Below, piece after piece: positions 27,025 to 35,909 of a DNA stretch of 64,000 nucleotides. The DNA lies in assembly GCF_001426565.1 (NCBI RefSeq), contig NZ_LMFA01000021.1:62001-126000 (forward strand), read 5' to 3'. The stretch is from Rhizobium sp. Root482. GTDB lineage: Bacteria > Pseudomonadota > Alphaproteobacteria > Rhizobiales > Rhizobiaceae. The notes under the pieces are model-generated. The model saw nothing but the letters and a program-made list of their open reading frames with translations, was not told the origin of the DNA and did not search any database. A program made the translations under genes and the position numbers. Position 1 is the stretch's first letter. Each line of letters begins with the position of its first letter.

Positions 27025-27031
27025 CTAAATA
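27025..27031 (+). promoter_or_regulatory. CTAAATA motif 4 nt before terL start
   Basis: CTAAATA-TCGG-ATG. No Shine-Dalgarno is visible before this ATG. If the motif acts as a -10 element the transcript would begin at or within a few bases of the start codon. Confidence 0.5.
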
Positions 27032-27035
27032 TCGG

Positions 27036-28457
27036 ATGACAAAGAACACCGATTTTGAAGCACTTAAAGACCTTCTTGACCTCTATCGCAGCGATATCAC
27101 CATATTCGCGAAACAGGTCTTTGACTCAACGCTCACCCCCAAACAGATCGAATTTTGCGAAGCGTTCCGGACGAAACGGACCATCGCCTTTCGCGGTGGC
27201 GTAGGTTTCGGCAAGACGCATGCGGAAGCTATCGTGACATGGTGGTCATTGATCACCCATGATCAGGTTCAGATTTCCATCTTCGGTCCGTCCGAACCAC
27301 AGCTGAAAGGCGGCATCTACAAGGAACTACAGCTTCTCCATGCCCGAATGCATCCGATGTTCAAGGACGTGTTTGACGTAGCGGCAACCCGCATCAGCCG
27401 AAAAGTGAACCCCTCATCCTGCTTTGCTGAATATCGCCTTGCATCTGGCGACAGGCCCGACAACGCACGCGGTATCCATGCGACAAACAACTTCGTCCTC
27501 GTTGACGAAGCCAGCGGTATTGACGACGAGGTTTTTACCGGCGCTCTGTTGAACGTCCTGACTGACCCTAATGCCAAGCTGGTCCTTGTCAGCAACCCGT
27601 CAAGAGCTTCCGGCTTCTTTTGGAGATGTTTCAACGATCCGGACATTTCCGACCAGTGGACCCATCTTCATGGGCAGATGAAGGATAGTCCGCACTTTGA
27701 TCCGGTAACCTTCGAACAGCTTGCCAAGAATTATGGCGGTGTCACGTCTCGACAGTACCGCGTCATGGTTCTCGGTGAATTCCCATTATCCGACGTAGAC
27801 GGTCTGATTTCTCGCGAACACATTGAAACGGCTGTTGCTAACGAATGTGAACCAGCTGCGAATGTGCCGGTGATTTGGGGGCTGGACCCGGCTGGTGCTG
27901 GCAAGGACGCTTCGGTTCTCTGTATCCGGCATGACAACAAGCTTCTCGCCTTCCATGAGTGGAACGGGCTTGAACCGACCCAACTTTCCTACAAGGTTCG
28001 CGATCTTTTCGAGAAGACGCCAAAGCCCATGCGCCCGGCGATCATCTCGGTTGATGCTACAGGTCTTGGTAATGGCGTTGCGTCCAACCTGAAGGATTTC
28101 GGTCTACCGGTTCATTCCGCCATCTTTGCCGGAACCCCGACGCGCAACCCTGAAAAATACAGCCGTGTTCGTGACCAGCTGTGGTGGGAAATGCGCGAAT
28201 GGATTCATTCCGAGAATGTGCAAATCCCCAATCATCAGAAGCTTATCGAAGAGCTTGCCACACCGACCTATGACGACAGTTCCGGCAAGATCAAGTTGGA
28301 AGACAAAAAGAGCATCAAGAAGCGTCTGACTGGTGGACGATCCCCGGACTATGCCGACGCCCTAGCCATCACGTTTGCCGTCTCTAAGACGCGCTATGCG
28401 TCAAAATACTCGTGGTCACAGCCCCTCGCCTACAGCAACCTACAAAGCTTCGAATGA
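27036..28457 (+). CDS. terL: Terminase large subunit
   Basis: 473 aa. The packaging ATPase has Walker A RGGVGFGKT (K60-T61) and Walker B FVLVDEAS (D157-E158), followed by SNPSRASG (coupling motif). The C-terminal RNase-H-like nuclease has Asp residues in WGLDPAGAGKD (D284), IISVDATGLG (D340) and SPDYADAL (D438, D441). The length is typical. It drives DNA packaging through the portal encoded next door (31 bp downstream). Its ATG is unusual in lacking a ribosome site and having CTAAATA 4 nt upstream. Confidence 0.95.
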   Translation: MTKNTDFEALKDLLDLYRSDITIFAKQVFDSTLTPKQIEFCEAFRTKRTIAFRGGVGFGKTHAEAIVTWWSLITHDQVQISIFGPSEPQLKGGIYKELQLLHARMHPMFKDVFDVAATRISRKVNPSSCFAEYRLASGDRPDNARGIHATNNFVLVDEASGIDDEVFTGALLNVLTDPNAKLVLVSNPSRASGFFWRCFNDPDISDQWTHLHGQMKDSPHFDPVTFEQLAKNYGGVTSRQYRVMVLGEFPLSDVDGLISREHIETAVANECEPAANVPVIWGLDPAGAGKDASVLCIRHDNKLLAFHEWNGLEPTQLSYKVRDLFEKTPKPMRPAIISVDATGLGNGVASNLKDFGLPVHSAIFAGTPTRNPEKYSRVRDQLWWEMREWIHSENVQIPNHQKLIEELATPTYDDSSGKIKLEDKKSIKKRLTGGRSPDYADALAITFAVSKTRYASKYSWSQPLAYSNLQSFE

Positions 28458-28459
28458 CC

Positions 28460-28466
28460 CTAAATA
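28460..28466 (+). promoter_or_regulatory. CTAAATA motif before portal gene
   Basis: Recurring motif 22 bp before the portal ATG (28489), which has its own AAGG ribosome site. Confidence 0.45.
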
Positions 28467-28488
28467 CCAGAAATATTGGTAAGGGTTT

Positions 28489-30606
28489 ATGGCTGAAGAA
28501 GACATCATTCTAAAAGGCATTTCCGGTCCGTTGAAGGATGCGGTGAAGTGGTCAAATTCAAACATTGCGGCAAAGCAGGAACAGGCGCTTAAATATTATA
28601 AGCGGTCCTATCTTCCCGGTGACGACAAGCTTAAAGGGCGCTCGAAATGGGTCAGTCCTGAAGTCGCTCAACACGTCGATTGGATGACGGCAAGTCTTGT
28701 CCGCATTTTCACCTCTCCGGAAAACGTCTGCGAATTTGTGCCGTTCGGTCCGGAAGATGAAGCTGTTGCAAGCCAACAGACCAAAGTCGTCAACTGGATT
28801 ATCAAAACCAAGAATTCGCATCTGTCGTTCCTAAAGCCATGGCTTCAGAACGGCTTGATTGCTGGTCTCGGTATCATCACCGTGGAATTCGAGACCCAAA
28901 GTCAGGAATCGCTTGCTCGTGTCCTGAAGGGCATTCCCAACGAACAGCTGGCACAATTCGTTCAACAGGAAGAAAACGGTCAGATTGTTATCGAGTCCGT
29001 TTCCAAGCCGAAGACCGATGAACAAGGCATCGAAACCCGCGACCTGAAAATCAGGACCATCAAGCGCGTCCCGACCTTCTCCATTCTTAGCGTCACGCCA
29101 GAAGATTTCATCGTGTCCAAGGACGCCAAGTTTTCAAACGAGACTGGTGGCATTCAGGCAAAGCTTCAGGGTCACCGTAAGGTCATGGGCAAACAAGACC
29201 TGATCGACATTGGCTTTGATGCCGAAAAGGTTCGATCGATCCCGCTCGCCAGTGACAAGAATGACGGCATTGCCCTTGAACGCTCCAAAGACCTCGACGG
29301 CAGTCAGGGCATTTCCGGCGACGATGTCGAAGTCTACCAGATTTACACAAAGCTGAAGCTGGACAACAAGAACCGCCACTACCGCCTTACGCTGGCTGGC
29401 GACTTGGACCGCCCTGTTTTGCTCGATTATGAGGAAACCACGAAATACTATCCGTATTCGGCTTTCACCCCCTATGATATTCCTGACACCCTGTTCGGTC
29501 TCGGCATCCCCGACAAGATCGGCGATGACCATCTGATTATCACAAAGATGAACCGCGCTGTCCTCGACAGCCTGCATATGTCCGTTCACCCCTACAAGGT
29601 AGTGAACCCGGACGTGACCAATCTGGACGACTTGCTAAACGTCCATCCGGGTTCGGTTATCCGTTCCACCGATCCGAATGGCGGCATTTCATACAATACC
29701 CCGCCTTTTGCCGGTGGTCAGGCTATCCCGGTAATCCAGAATCTTACACAGTCGCTCGACTTCTCGACTGGTGTCGGTCCTAGCATGGTCAGCGTCAATG
29801 CTGCCGACATGCAGAATGTGACCGCCACGGCGGCTAACCAGCGTTCTAATTCCGGTCAGCTGATCGTTGAGTCCATTTCCCGCTACTTCGCTGACACCGG
29901 CTATCGCTATCTGGTGAAGATGATCGTTGATGCCCTCATTCAGAAGCCAGATGAAGCGCAGGAATTCGTTTCTCGCCTGACCAACCAATTTGTACCGATT
30001 GACGAATTCACCCCCGAATTTGATGTGACGACTTCTGTCGCCTTTGGCGTCATGAGCCGCGACCAGTCTACTCAAACGCTTATGAACCTCTTGGGTCAGC
30101 AAATGCAGGCGATGCAGGCAGGTTTGCCGGTTGCCAATGCGCAGAACATCTATTCCACGCTTTCGAAGCTTGCTGAAACAGCCGGTTTCAAGAACGGTTC
30201 GATGTTCTTCACCGATCCGTCAACGCTGCCCCCTGCCCCGCCGCCCCCGCCGCCCGTCGATCCCAACGCCGGTCTAATCGAAATCGAAAAGATCAAAGCA
30301 CAGCTGAAGGCACAGTCAGACGAGCTACAGCGCCAATTCGAGCTTCAGAAATTCATCGCTGAAACAGACCTGAAGCGCGATCAGATGGCGCAGGATTTCG
30401 CGCTCAAAGAAGCCGAAATCACAGCAAAATATAGCGCACAGATCGATATCGCTCGGTTGAAGATTGAACAGAATATGCCGCGTGATCCTACCGGCAATGT
30501 CATCATGCAACAGCAGCAGCCGAATCCAATGATGCAAGCTGAACATGTAATGCAGCCACAGCCGGAACAAATGCAGCAGCCTAATCCGATGGAGTACCCA
30601 CAATGA
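28489..30606 (+). CDS. Portal (head-tail connector) protein
   Basis: 705 aa, the large portal size seen in short-tailed phages. The N-terminal region YYKRSYLPGDDKLKGRSKWV, WMTASLVRIFTSPEN and the central PYSAFTPYDIPDTLFGLG / MNRAVLDSLHMSVHPY segments are typical of portal proteins of podovirus-type phages. The C-terminal 130 residues have a poly-Pro stretch, a long coiled coil (about 600-665) and a Gln/Met/Pro-rich tail. It forms the dodecameric ring at the capsid vertex through which DNA passes. It follows terL and overlaps the next gene by 4 bp. Confidence 0.88.
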   Translation: MAEEDIILKGISGPLKDAVKWSNSNIAAKQEQALKYYKRSYLPGDDKLKGRSKWVSPEVAQHVDWMTASLVRIFTSPENVCEFVPFGPEDEAVASQQTKVVNWIIKTKNSHLSFLKPWLQNGLIAGLGIITVEFETQSQESLARVLKGIPNEQLAQFVQQEENGQIVIESVSKPKTDEQGIETRDLKIRTIKRVPTFSILSVTPEDFIVSKDAKFSNETGGIQAKLQGHRKVMGKQDLIDIGFDAEKVRSIPLASDKNDGIALERSKDLDGSQGISGDDVEVYQIYTKLKLDNKNRHYRLTLAGDLDRPVLLDYEETTKYYPYSAFTPYDIPDTLFGLGIPDKIGDDHLIITKMNRAVLDSLHMSVHPYKVVNPDVTNLDDLLNVHPGSVIRSTDPNGGISYNTPPFAGGQAIPVIQNLTQSLDFSTGVGPSMVSVNAADMQNVTATAANQRSNSGQLIVESISRYFADTGYRYLVKMIVDALIQKPDEAQEFVSRLTNQFVPIDEFTPEFDVTTSVAFGVMSRDQSTQTLMNLLGQQMQAMQAGLPVANAQNIYSTLSKLAETAGFKNGSMFFTDPSTLPPAPPPPPPVDPNAGLIEIEKIKAQLKAQSDELQRQFELQKFIAETDLKRDQMAQDFALKEAEITAKYSAQIDIARLKIEQNMPRDPTGNVIMQQQQPNPMMQAEHVMQPQPEQMQQPNPMEYPQ

Positions 30607-30842
30607 AACCTATCGATAAGGCAAACGCTGCCATTCGCCTGAAGGAAAACGAAGACTTCAAGCTGATTATGAAATGCGTTGAAGCCGACATTTTTGATGC
30701 GTTCAAGAATGTGAAGCTTGGCGATTCAGAAGCACTGAAAACCGTTCACGACCTGTCGCACGGTTTCAAACTTCTAGGGTTGCGAGTGGATAAATACATT
30801 GAACTTGCGGTTTTCGAAGCCTCAAAGGATGAAGATCGCTAA
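30603..30842 (+). CDS. Hypothetical protein between portal and scaffold
   Basis: 79 aa, all helical, no membrane segment (MKPIDKANAAIRLKENEDFK and VHDLSHGFKLLGLRVDKYIE). It overlaps the portal stop (ATGA) and ends in the CTAAATA motif at 30839. A structural or assembly role is likely by position. No family recognised. Confidence 0.6.
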   Translation: MKPIDKANAAIRLKENEDFKLIMKCVEADIFDAFKNVKLGDSEALKTVHDLSHGFKLLGLRVDKYIELAVFEASKDEDR

Positions 30843-30878
30843 ATAAAACCAAATTCATAATAACGGAATTTATAAATA
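30839..30878 (+). promoter_or_regulatory. CTAAATA and TATAAATA motifs before scaffold gene
   Basis: CTAAATA at 30839-30845 and TATAAATA at 30871-30878, the latter equal to the T4 late-promoter consensus. TATAAATA ends 3 nt before the ATG at 30882, and there is no Shine-Dalgarno sequence. Confidence 0.5.
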
Positions 30879-30881
30879 GAA

Positions 30882-31772
30882 ATGGAAGACGAAGCAACAA
30901 TCCCCGAAACGGGAACTGCACTAGACGTTAATGAAGCCGCTAATCTGATTAGCCAAATGAACGACCAGACTGATGACTCGGTAGAGCAAACTGAAGCGGT
31001 TGTTGAAGAACAGTCTACGGAAGTAGACGAGACACCAGAAGAGCAATTTGTTGACATCGACGGGAACCAGATTTCCCTAACCGAAATCCGCAATAGCTAT
31101 CTGAGACAGCAGGACTATACGCGAAAGACGCAAGAGATTGCGGAACAGCGTAAGCACTATCAGGAAAACCAACGCGATATCAATGAACTTCGCAATCAGG
31201 CACTCGAAAACCTCGAAACCCTGAAACAGCAAGTTTCCATTGAATTCCGAATGGCTGAAGTTCCAGATTTTGACTACCTTGCTGAAAACGATCCCGGTGA
31301 GTACGTCCGTCAAAAGGCACTATGGGAGAAGCGCGAAAATGCCGTTCGGCAGCTTTATGAAACGGAAATGCATCTTAAACAGAAAGCAGCCGAATACGAA
31401 GCTGAACAGCACAAAGCCGCACTTCAGGAATCCAATGCGCGTTTTTACGAGAAGTACCCTGAACTGAAGGATGCTGCCAAATCCAATGAGGTTTTCGGCG
31501 ACATCACACAGTATCTTTTGGACACTGGTTTCTCTGAACAAGAAATTCGTTCGGTTAGTGATCATCGAATTATCGACATCCTCTACCAGAATGTGAAAGC
31601 GCAAAAGGCGCAGAAAAGCATTCCGGCAGTTGTCGAGAAGATCAATAAGAAGCCTGTCCTGTCGGCAAAACAGCCGTCACAGAAGACAGACTTTAACCGG
31701 CAGAATTTCGAAAAATTCAACAACTCACGTTCCGTTGCAGATGCGGCGGCGCTAATTAAGAATCTACTTTAA
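30882..31772 (+). CDS. Putative capsid scaffold protein
   Basis: 296 aa. It is strongly acidic in the first 60 residues (MEDEATIPETG..., VVEEQSTEVDETPEEQF), then a long coiled coil (about 70-190, RKTQEIAEQRKHYQENQRD), with a basic C-terminus (QKTDFNRQNFEKFNNS). It sits 13 bp before the major capsid gene. Charge pattern, coils and position are those of phage scaffolding proteins that guide procapsid assembly and leave the head. Confidence 0.78.
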   Translation: MEDEATIPETGTALDVNEAANLISQMNDQTDDSVEQTEAVVEEQSTEVDETPEEQFVDIDGNQISLTEIRNSYLRQQDYTRKTQEIAEQRKHYQENQRDINELRNQALENLETLKQQVSIEFRMAEVPDFDYLAENDPGEYVRQKALWEKRENAVRQLYETEMHLKQKAAEYEAEQHKAALQESNARFYEKYPELKDAAKSNEVFGDITQYLLDTGFSEQEIRSVSDHRIIDILYQNVKAQKAQKSIPAVVEKINKKPVLSAKQPSQKTDFNRQNFEKFNNSRSVADAAALIKNLL

Positions 31773-31785
31773 GGAGAAGGCAAAA

Positions 31786-32712
31786 ATGCCCACACTTATC
31801 ACTTCGGCAGTCTCAAACGTCAAAGAAGACCTGTCCAACATCATTTCGATGATTTCCCCGGAAGAAACTCCGTTCGTCACCGCCATTGGCAAGACCAAGG
31901 CAACCGCAACCAAGCATGAATGGCTTCAGGACACCCTTGCCGCTGCCAATAAGGATTCAGCAGCTGTCGAAGGCGCTGATGCAACCGACAGCACGCTTGC
32001 AGGTCCGGTTCGTATTTCCAATCAGGCGCAGATTTTCACTAAGGACATCCGCGTATCGGGCACCCTTCAGGCTGTTTCGACCGCTGGCACGAGTGACGAG
32101 CTTGCTCGCCAGATCGCCAAGGCTGGTAAGGAAATCAAGCGCGACATTGAAGCCGCTCTTGTATCCGCCAATCCTTCGGTCGCTGTTGGCGCTCGCAAGC
32201 TCGGTGGCGCAGAAGCCTTCATCGTCACCAATGCGCAGCACGGCGCGAACGGCGCAACCGCTGGCTATTCGGCTGGTGCTGTTGGTGCTGTCACCCCGGG
32301 CACGGCTCGCGCTCTTACCGAACCGATGTTCATCAGCATGCTTCAGGGCATTTGGAATGCCGGTGGCGATCCGAAGAAGGTCATTGCACCGGGCACGCTG
32401 AAGACGAAGATTTCGACCTTCGTTGGTGGTGGTCAGAAGCAACAGAACGCCAAGGACAAGACTGTCCATCAGGCGGTTGACCTCTACGAGTCGGACTTCG
32501 GTACGGTCGATATCCTTCCGCATCGCTTCATGTCGGCAACGACCGTCATCGCTTTTGATCCGTCACTTTGGAATCAGGCTGTTGTTCGTTCGCTCGAAAA
32601 GAAGGAACTGGCTAAGACCGGCGATAGCGACAAGTTCATGCTTATTACGGAACTCACTCTTGAGTGCCTGAACGAAGCTGGCAACGGTAAGATTGCTGAC
32701 CTGAACGGCTAA
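31786..32712 (+). CDS. Major capsid protein (DUF5309/SU10-type)
   Basis: 308 aa. The N-terminal segment SMISPEETPFVTAIGKTKATATKHEWLQD, then ISNQAQIFTKDIRVSGT, is characteristic of the DUF5309 (SU10-like) HK97-fold capsid family. The protein assembles the icosahedral shell. GGAG lies before the ATG at 31786, and a strong terminator follows at 32742-32769. Capsid genes are usually highly expressed, and the single-gene spacing before the terminator fits that. Confidence 0.9.
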   Translation: MPTLITSAVSNVKEDLSNIISMISPEETPFVTAIGKTKATATKHEWLQDTLAAANKDSAAVEGADATDSTLAGPVRISNQAQIFTKDIRVSGTLQAVSTAGTSDELARQIAKAGKEIKRDIEAALVSANPSVAVGARKLGGAEAFIVTNAQHGANGATAGYSAGAVGAVTPGTARALTEPMFISMLQGIWNAGGDPKKVIAPGTLKTKISTFVGGGQKQQNAKDKTVHQAVDLYESDFGTVDILPHRFMSATTVIAFDPSLWNQAVVRSLEKKELAKTGDSDKFMLITELTLECLNEAGNGKIADLNG

Positions 32713-32741
32713 TCTTAGTACACAAATTCAGGGTTAAACTT

Positions 32742-32769
32742 AGGGCGCTCGAAAGGGCGCTCTTTTTTT
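32742..32769 (+). terminator. Intrinsic terminator after capsid gene
   Basis: GGGCGCTC, tetraloop GAAA, GGGCGCTC, then seven T. The two arms are direct copies, yet pair fully with two G-U wobbles, closing a GNRA-type loop. Located 30 bp after the capsid stop codon. Confidence 0.8.
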
Positions 32770-32779
32770 GTCTGCGATC

Positions 32780-32786
32780 CTAAATA
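32780..32786 (+). promoter_or_regulatory. CTAAATA motif after capsid terminator
   Basis: Recurring phage motif directly downstream of the terminator and 18 bp before the ATG at 32805, placed to restart transcription of the tail-side genes. Confidence 0.5.
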
Positions 32787-32804
32787 GTCGAACAGACAAA
32801 ATGG

Positions 32805-33152
32805 ATGAAAGGAATGGACAATCTAAACGCTGGCGATTTGGTGCCGGATGGACAGACAGTTTCATGGACGGAAGAGTCCGGAATTACGTTTTACATGCAC
32901 CGCGAAGGCGACAAGCTGCATATGCGCTGGTCATCGCCAGACCTTCAAACTCTCTTCGATACGAACGCCGCTGAAGCCGCTGATTTCAACGCAAACGGTT
33001 CGCACGGCAACCTAGTGAAGCAAGCCAGTATCCCAAGCCAATTGTATTGGGCATGGCAGCGTGAAGGCATCACCGAAGACCGGGAAGCAATGCGCCGCCG
33101 TCTGAATGACAGCGATTACCGCAAGTTTCGAACCTCGACATGGAGGCTCTGA
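32805..33152 (+). CDS. Hypothetical structural-module protein
   Basis: 115 aa, starting MKGMDNLNAGDLVPDGQTVSW, with DLQTLFDTNAAEAADFNANG in the middle and REAMRRRLNDSDYRKFRT at the end. No recognised family. It lies 3 bp before the adaptor gene and behind a CTAAATA motif. An inner ATG at 32814 is possible. Probably a virion or assembly component, from position only. Confidence 0.55.
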   Translation: MKGMDNLNAGDLVPDGQTVSWTEESGITFYMHREGDKLHMRWSSPDLQTLFDTNAAEAADFNANGSHGNLVKQASIPSQLYWAWQREGITEDREAMRRRLNDSDYRKFRTSTWRL

Positions 33153-33155
33153 ATC

Positions 33156-33713
33156 ATGACGTATGACGAACTAATCGAGACCATCAACAGCTACACAATC
33201 AGGGATGATTATCCGGTTGCTGAATTCATCCGCCGCGCTGAAAGCTATCTGCGAACCGTGGCAAAGCACTACCTTGCCGAAAAGGTTGTGACGCTGCCTG
33301 TCACCGGTAACACCGTGGCTCTGCCTTCCGACTTTCGCGAAATTCGAGCGATCACCGGCACCAAGACGTATAAGCCGGTTGCACCGATGAACGCCACCAT
33401 GGCTTCTGATGAAGTCGGCTATTACCGTGACGGCGCACGCCTTGTCCTCGTGGGCATCGCTGATGCTCAAATTGGGCTGCTTTATTCGGCTGCATTTCAG
33501 GATTTGACGCCGGAAACCTCAAACTGGTTGTTCGAACGCTTCCCGAATGTCTACCTCGCTGCCGTCCTAAAGGAATTCTACCGGTGGACCAAGGACGCTG
33601 AAGGCGTCTCAATCGAGCAATCCGCCCTTCAAGAGGCTTTGAGCATCGTTGCAGAAGACGACCGTCGCGGGCGCGTGTTCGGTACGATTATCGCAGGTCC
33701 GTCTTCATGGTAG
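33156..33713 (+). CDS. Putative head-tail adaptor (tail tubular A / gp4-like)
   Basis: 185 aa. It begins MTYDELIETINSYTIRDDYP and has FIRRAESYLRTVAKHYLAEK, LPSDFREIRAI and LFERFPNVYLAAVLKEFYRW, a pattern frequently seen in adaptor proteins that bind the portal in short-tailed phages. It overlaps the next gene by 7 bp. Identification is from this pattern and gene order. Confidence 0.65.
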   Translation: MTYDELIETINSYTIRDDYPVAEFIRRAESYLRTVAKHYLAEKVVTLPVTGNTVALPSDFREIRAITGTKTYKPVAPMNATMASDEVGYYRDGARLVLVGIADAQIGLLYSAAFQDLTPETSNWLFERFPNVYLAAVLKEFYRWTKDAEGVSIEQSALQEALSIVAEDDRRGRVFGTIIAGPSSW

Positions 33714-35221
33714 CGCTTGACGTCCCCTTCACTTCATTTCAGCCGGATTTGCCAGCCCTTGGGAATCCCGGTCTGGTAAGGGCGCACAATTGCAGCCCCG
33801 GTCTTGGCGCTGGTCCCGGCGCTGTCACGTTCTTCCCGTTGAAGCGGGCAAGCCTCTATAGCGATACCACTATGGCTTCCATGCCCCTCGGTTCCGCTGT
33901 TGGTCAGGATCGCTTTCAGAATGCCAAGGTGTATGGCGCAGATGCCGGGCATCTCTACAAGCTAAGTCCGTCTACTCGTGATTGGACCGATATCAGCCGT
34001 ACCGGTGGTTATCTGACCAGTGCAACCGAAGGCTGGAAATCGGTCGAATTCGGTTCGCTGCAATGCTTCACCAATTACAGCGACAATCCGCAATTCATCG
34101 ACATGAATACGGACGTGAAGTTTGCCGACCTGACCACGCTGGTTAAAGGCAGGCATATCAACACGCACAAGGGTTTCGTCATCCTTGGCAATACCTATGA
34201 CGCCCTTGATGGCGCTGTTCCCTATCGACTCAGATGGTCAGGTCTCGAATCCCCATCGGATTGGACGTTCTCGGCAGCAACAATGTCTGACTTCCAAGAC
34301 ATCCAAGGGTTCGGATCGATTCAGGGCATTGTCACCGATGACAGCTGCTATGTGTTGCTTCAGCGCGGAATCGTTCAGGCAACCTTTGTGGGCAGCCCCT
34401 ATATTTTCCAGTTCGAATCCCGCGTAACCGGCAAGGGCTGCTCGGTTTCACAAAGCGTCATCACCGTCGAAGGGAAGCATTTCTTCCTCTCCGATGACGG
34501 CTTCTACATGCTTCAAGGTGGTCAGCTTCAGCCAATCGGCATGGGCAAGATCGATAAATGGTTTCTCGAAAATGCGGACCTGACCCAAGCGAACCTGATG
34601 ACGGTTGCCGCCGATCCTCGCGAAACCCTCGTGTATTGGCAGTTTTGCAGCAAGAATGCCGTGGCTGGAAAGCCAGATATGATGCTGATCTACAACTATC
34701 ATACAGGCGAGTGGACCACCGCCGATGCGACTAGCCACTTCATCTTCAATTCCATGTCGCTGCCTTGGACAATCGACCAGCTGGACGAATTCGGCTCACT
34801 CGACAACGTCCCGGCATCTTTCGATGATCCCGTATGGAGCGGCGGCAAAAATCTCCTTTGGGGGATGGACCAGACCGGCAAGATTTATTCGTTCAGCGGT
34901 TCCAAGCTTGAATTGAGCATCGAGACACCGGAATTCCAGCTAAGTCGGATGCTGCCGAACGACAGCCAAGCGGACATGGCAACTGTTCATGGAGCGCGTC
35001 CCCTCTTTGAAGGCGACGGTACAGCGCGAATTAGTGTCGGCACAAAGTCACTACAGAATACCGATGTCGTTTGGTCTGAACTGAAGGAAACCAATGCCGA
35101 AACAGGCTTTGCATATTTCCGTAATCAGAGCCGTTACCAGCGTATTCGTCTGACTATTTCGGGCGATTGGAACCGTGCATTCTCGCTTCAAATCGACGGG
35201 AAAACTGCCGGTAGACGCTAA
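33707..35221 (+). CDS. Putative DNA-stabilisation / tail hub protein (P22 gp10-like)
   Basis: 504 aa, nearly all beta. Segments such as FPLKRASLYSD, LRWSGLESPSDWTF, GSPYIFQFESRVTGKGC and HFFLSDDGFYMLQGG recall the beta-propeller 'packaged DNA stabilisation' proteins of P22-like podoviruses, which plug the portal and join the tail. It comes after the adaptor gene and ends in CGCTAAATA, so its stop codon lies in the promoter-like motif of the following gene. Confidence 0.7.
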   Translation: MVALDVPFTSFQPDLPALGNPGLVRAHNCSPGLGAGPGAVTFFPLKRASLYSDTTMASMPLGSAVGQDRFQNAKVYGADAGHLYKLSPSTRDWTDISRTGGYLTSATEGWKSVEFGSLQCFTNYSDNPQFIDMNTDVKFADLTTLVKGRHINTHKGFVILGNTYDALDGAVPYRLRWSGLESPSDWTFSAATMSDFQDIQGFGSIQGIVTDDSCYVLLQRGIVQATFVGSPYIFQFESRVTGKGCSVSQSVITVEGKHFFLSDDGFYMLQGGQLQPIGMGKIDKWFLENADLTQANLMTVAADPRETLVYWQFCSKNAVAGKPDMMLIYNYHTGEWTTADATSHFIFNSMSLPWTIDQLDEFGSLDNVPASFDDPVWSGGKNLLWGMDQTGKIYSFSGSKLELSIETPEFQLSRMLPNDSQADMATVHGARPLFEGDGTARISVGTKSLQNTDVVWSELKETNAETGFAYFRNQSRYQRIRLTISGDWNRAFSLQIDGKTAGRR

Positions 35222-35224
35222 ATA
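35218..35224 (+). promoter_or_regulatory. CTAAATA motif 5 nt before a start codon
   Basis: CTAAATA-CTCGC-ATG (ATG at 35230) with no Shine-Dalgarno. The TAA of the motif is also the stop codon of the preceding gene. Confidence 0.5.
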
Positions 35225-35229
35225 CTCGC

Positions 35230-35517
35230 ATGGAAAGAGTTTATAACCATGCCGACTCTCGGCAAGTCGCTTCAGTTCTCAATCAGGTAGTTCGCCAGTT
35301 CGAAAACACTGGAACGGCAACGCTTACGACTGGCACGACCACGACCGTCAACAATCCCAAAGTCACGACCCAAAGCGCGGTAATTTTGCAGCCGCGCAAC
35401 GCCAATGCTGCCGCATCCGTCTATTTCGTTAGCGCGATTTCGAACGGAAGCTTTGTCATTGGTCATATTGCCGGTGCGGCGGGAAGGACGTTCGACTATG
35501 CAGTTTTCGCCATATGA
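35230..35517 (+). CDS. Small virion-like beta protein
   Basis: 95 aa. It begins MERVYNHADSRQVASVLNQV and continues with a Thr-rich beta stretch (TATLTTGTTTTVNNPKV) and an SAVILQPRNANAAASVYF segment, as in small capsid-decoration or tail proteins. It overlaps the next gene by 4 bp. Function is not established. Confidence 0.55.
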   Translation: MERVYNHADSRQVASVLNQVVRQFENTGTATLTTGTTTTVNNPKVTTQSAVILQPRNANAAASVYFVSAISNGSFVIGHIAGAAGRTFDYAVFAI

Positions 35518-35909
35518 TCCGGGTTGGTTTTTCGGAAGAGGAATATCTTAGGGTTCGCGGATGGCTGGTTTCAGCAATCGAAGTGAACCCCGATAAGATT
35601 ACCGAAAGTCAGCTTCTCGACAAATTGCGGTCTGGCGATTGGCATTTGATCACAATCGAGAACGCTGCATGCGTCCTTCAGTGCTGCATTTGTGAAGGCG
35701 AAAAGATTGCTAATATTCTGCTAGTCGGCGGCGAAAAGAACCAGTCTCTTCGCTCCATTATGAAAGCGCATTCGGTTCTTTGCGACCATCTTAGAAAGAT
35801 GGATTTCGCTAAATTAGTAGGACAGCCGCGAAAGGAATTTCACGCTTATCTCAAACGGAATGGCTTCGCTGAAGCCCAAAATCAAGACTTCGAAAAGGAG
35901 CTTTTCTAA
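35514..35909 (+). CDS. Hypothetical protein, GNAT-like fold possible
   Basis: 131 aa. The secondary-structure run (SEEEYLRVRGWLVSAI, WHLITIENAACVLQCCIC, EKIANILLVGGEKNQSLRSI, AYLKRNGFAEAQNQDF) resembles a GNAT acyltransferase, and proteins of this type do occur among podovirus tail genes. No CoA-binding Q/RxxGxG/A motif is clear, so activity is uncertain. It overlaps both neighbours by a few bases. Confidence 0.5.
   Translation: MIRVGFSEEEYLRVRGWLVSAIEVNPDKITESQLLDKLRSGDWHLITIENAACVLQCCICEGEKIANILLVGGEKNQSLRSIMKAHSVLCDHLRKMDFAKLVGQPRKEFHAYLKRNGFAEAQNQDFEKELF

Noticed and set aside
35514..35909. Confident assignment as acetyltransferase
   Set aside because: The CoA-binding motif of GNAT enzymes is not evident. 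Kept as hypothetical.
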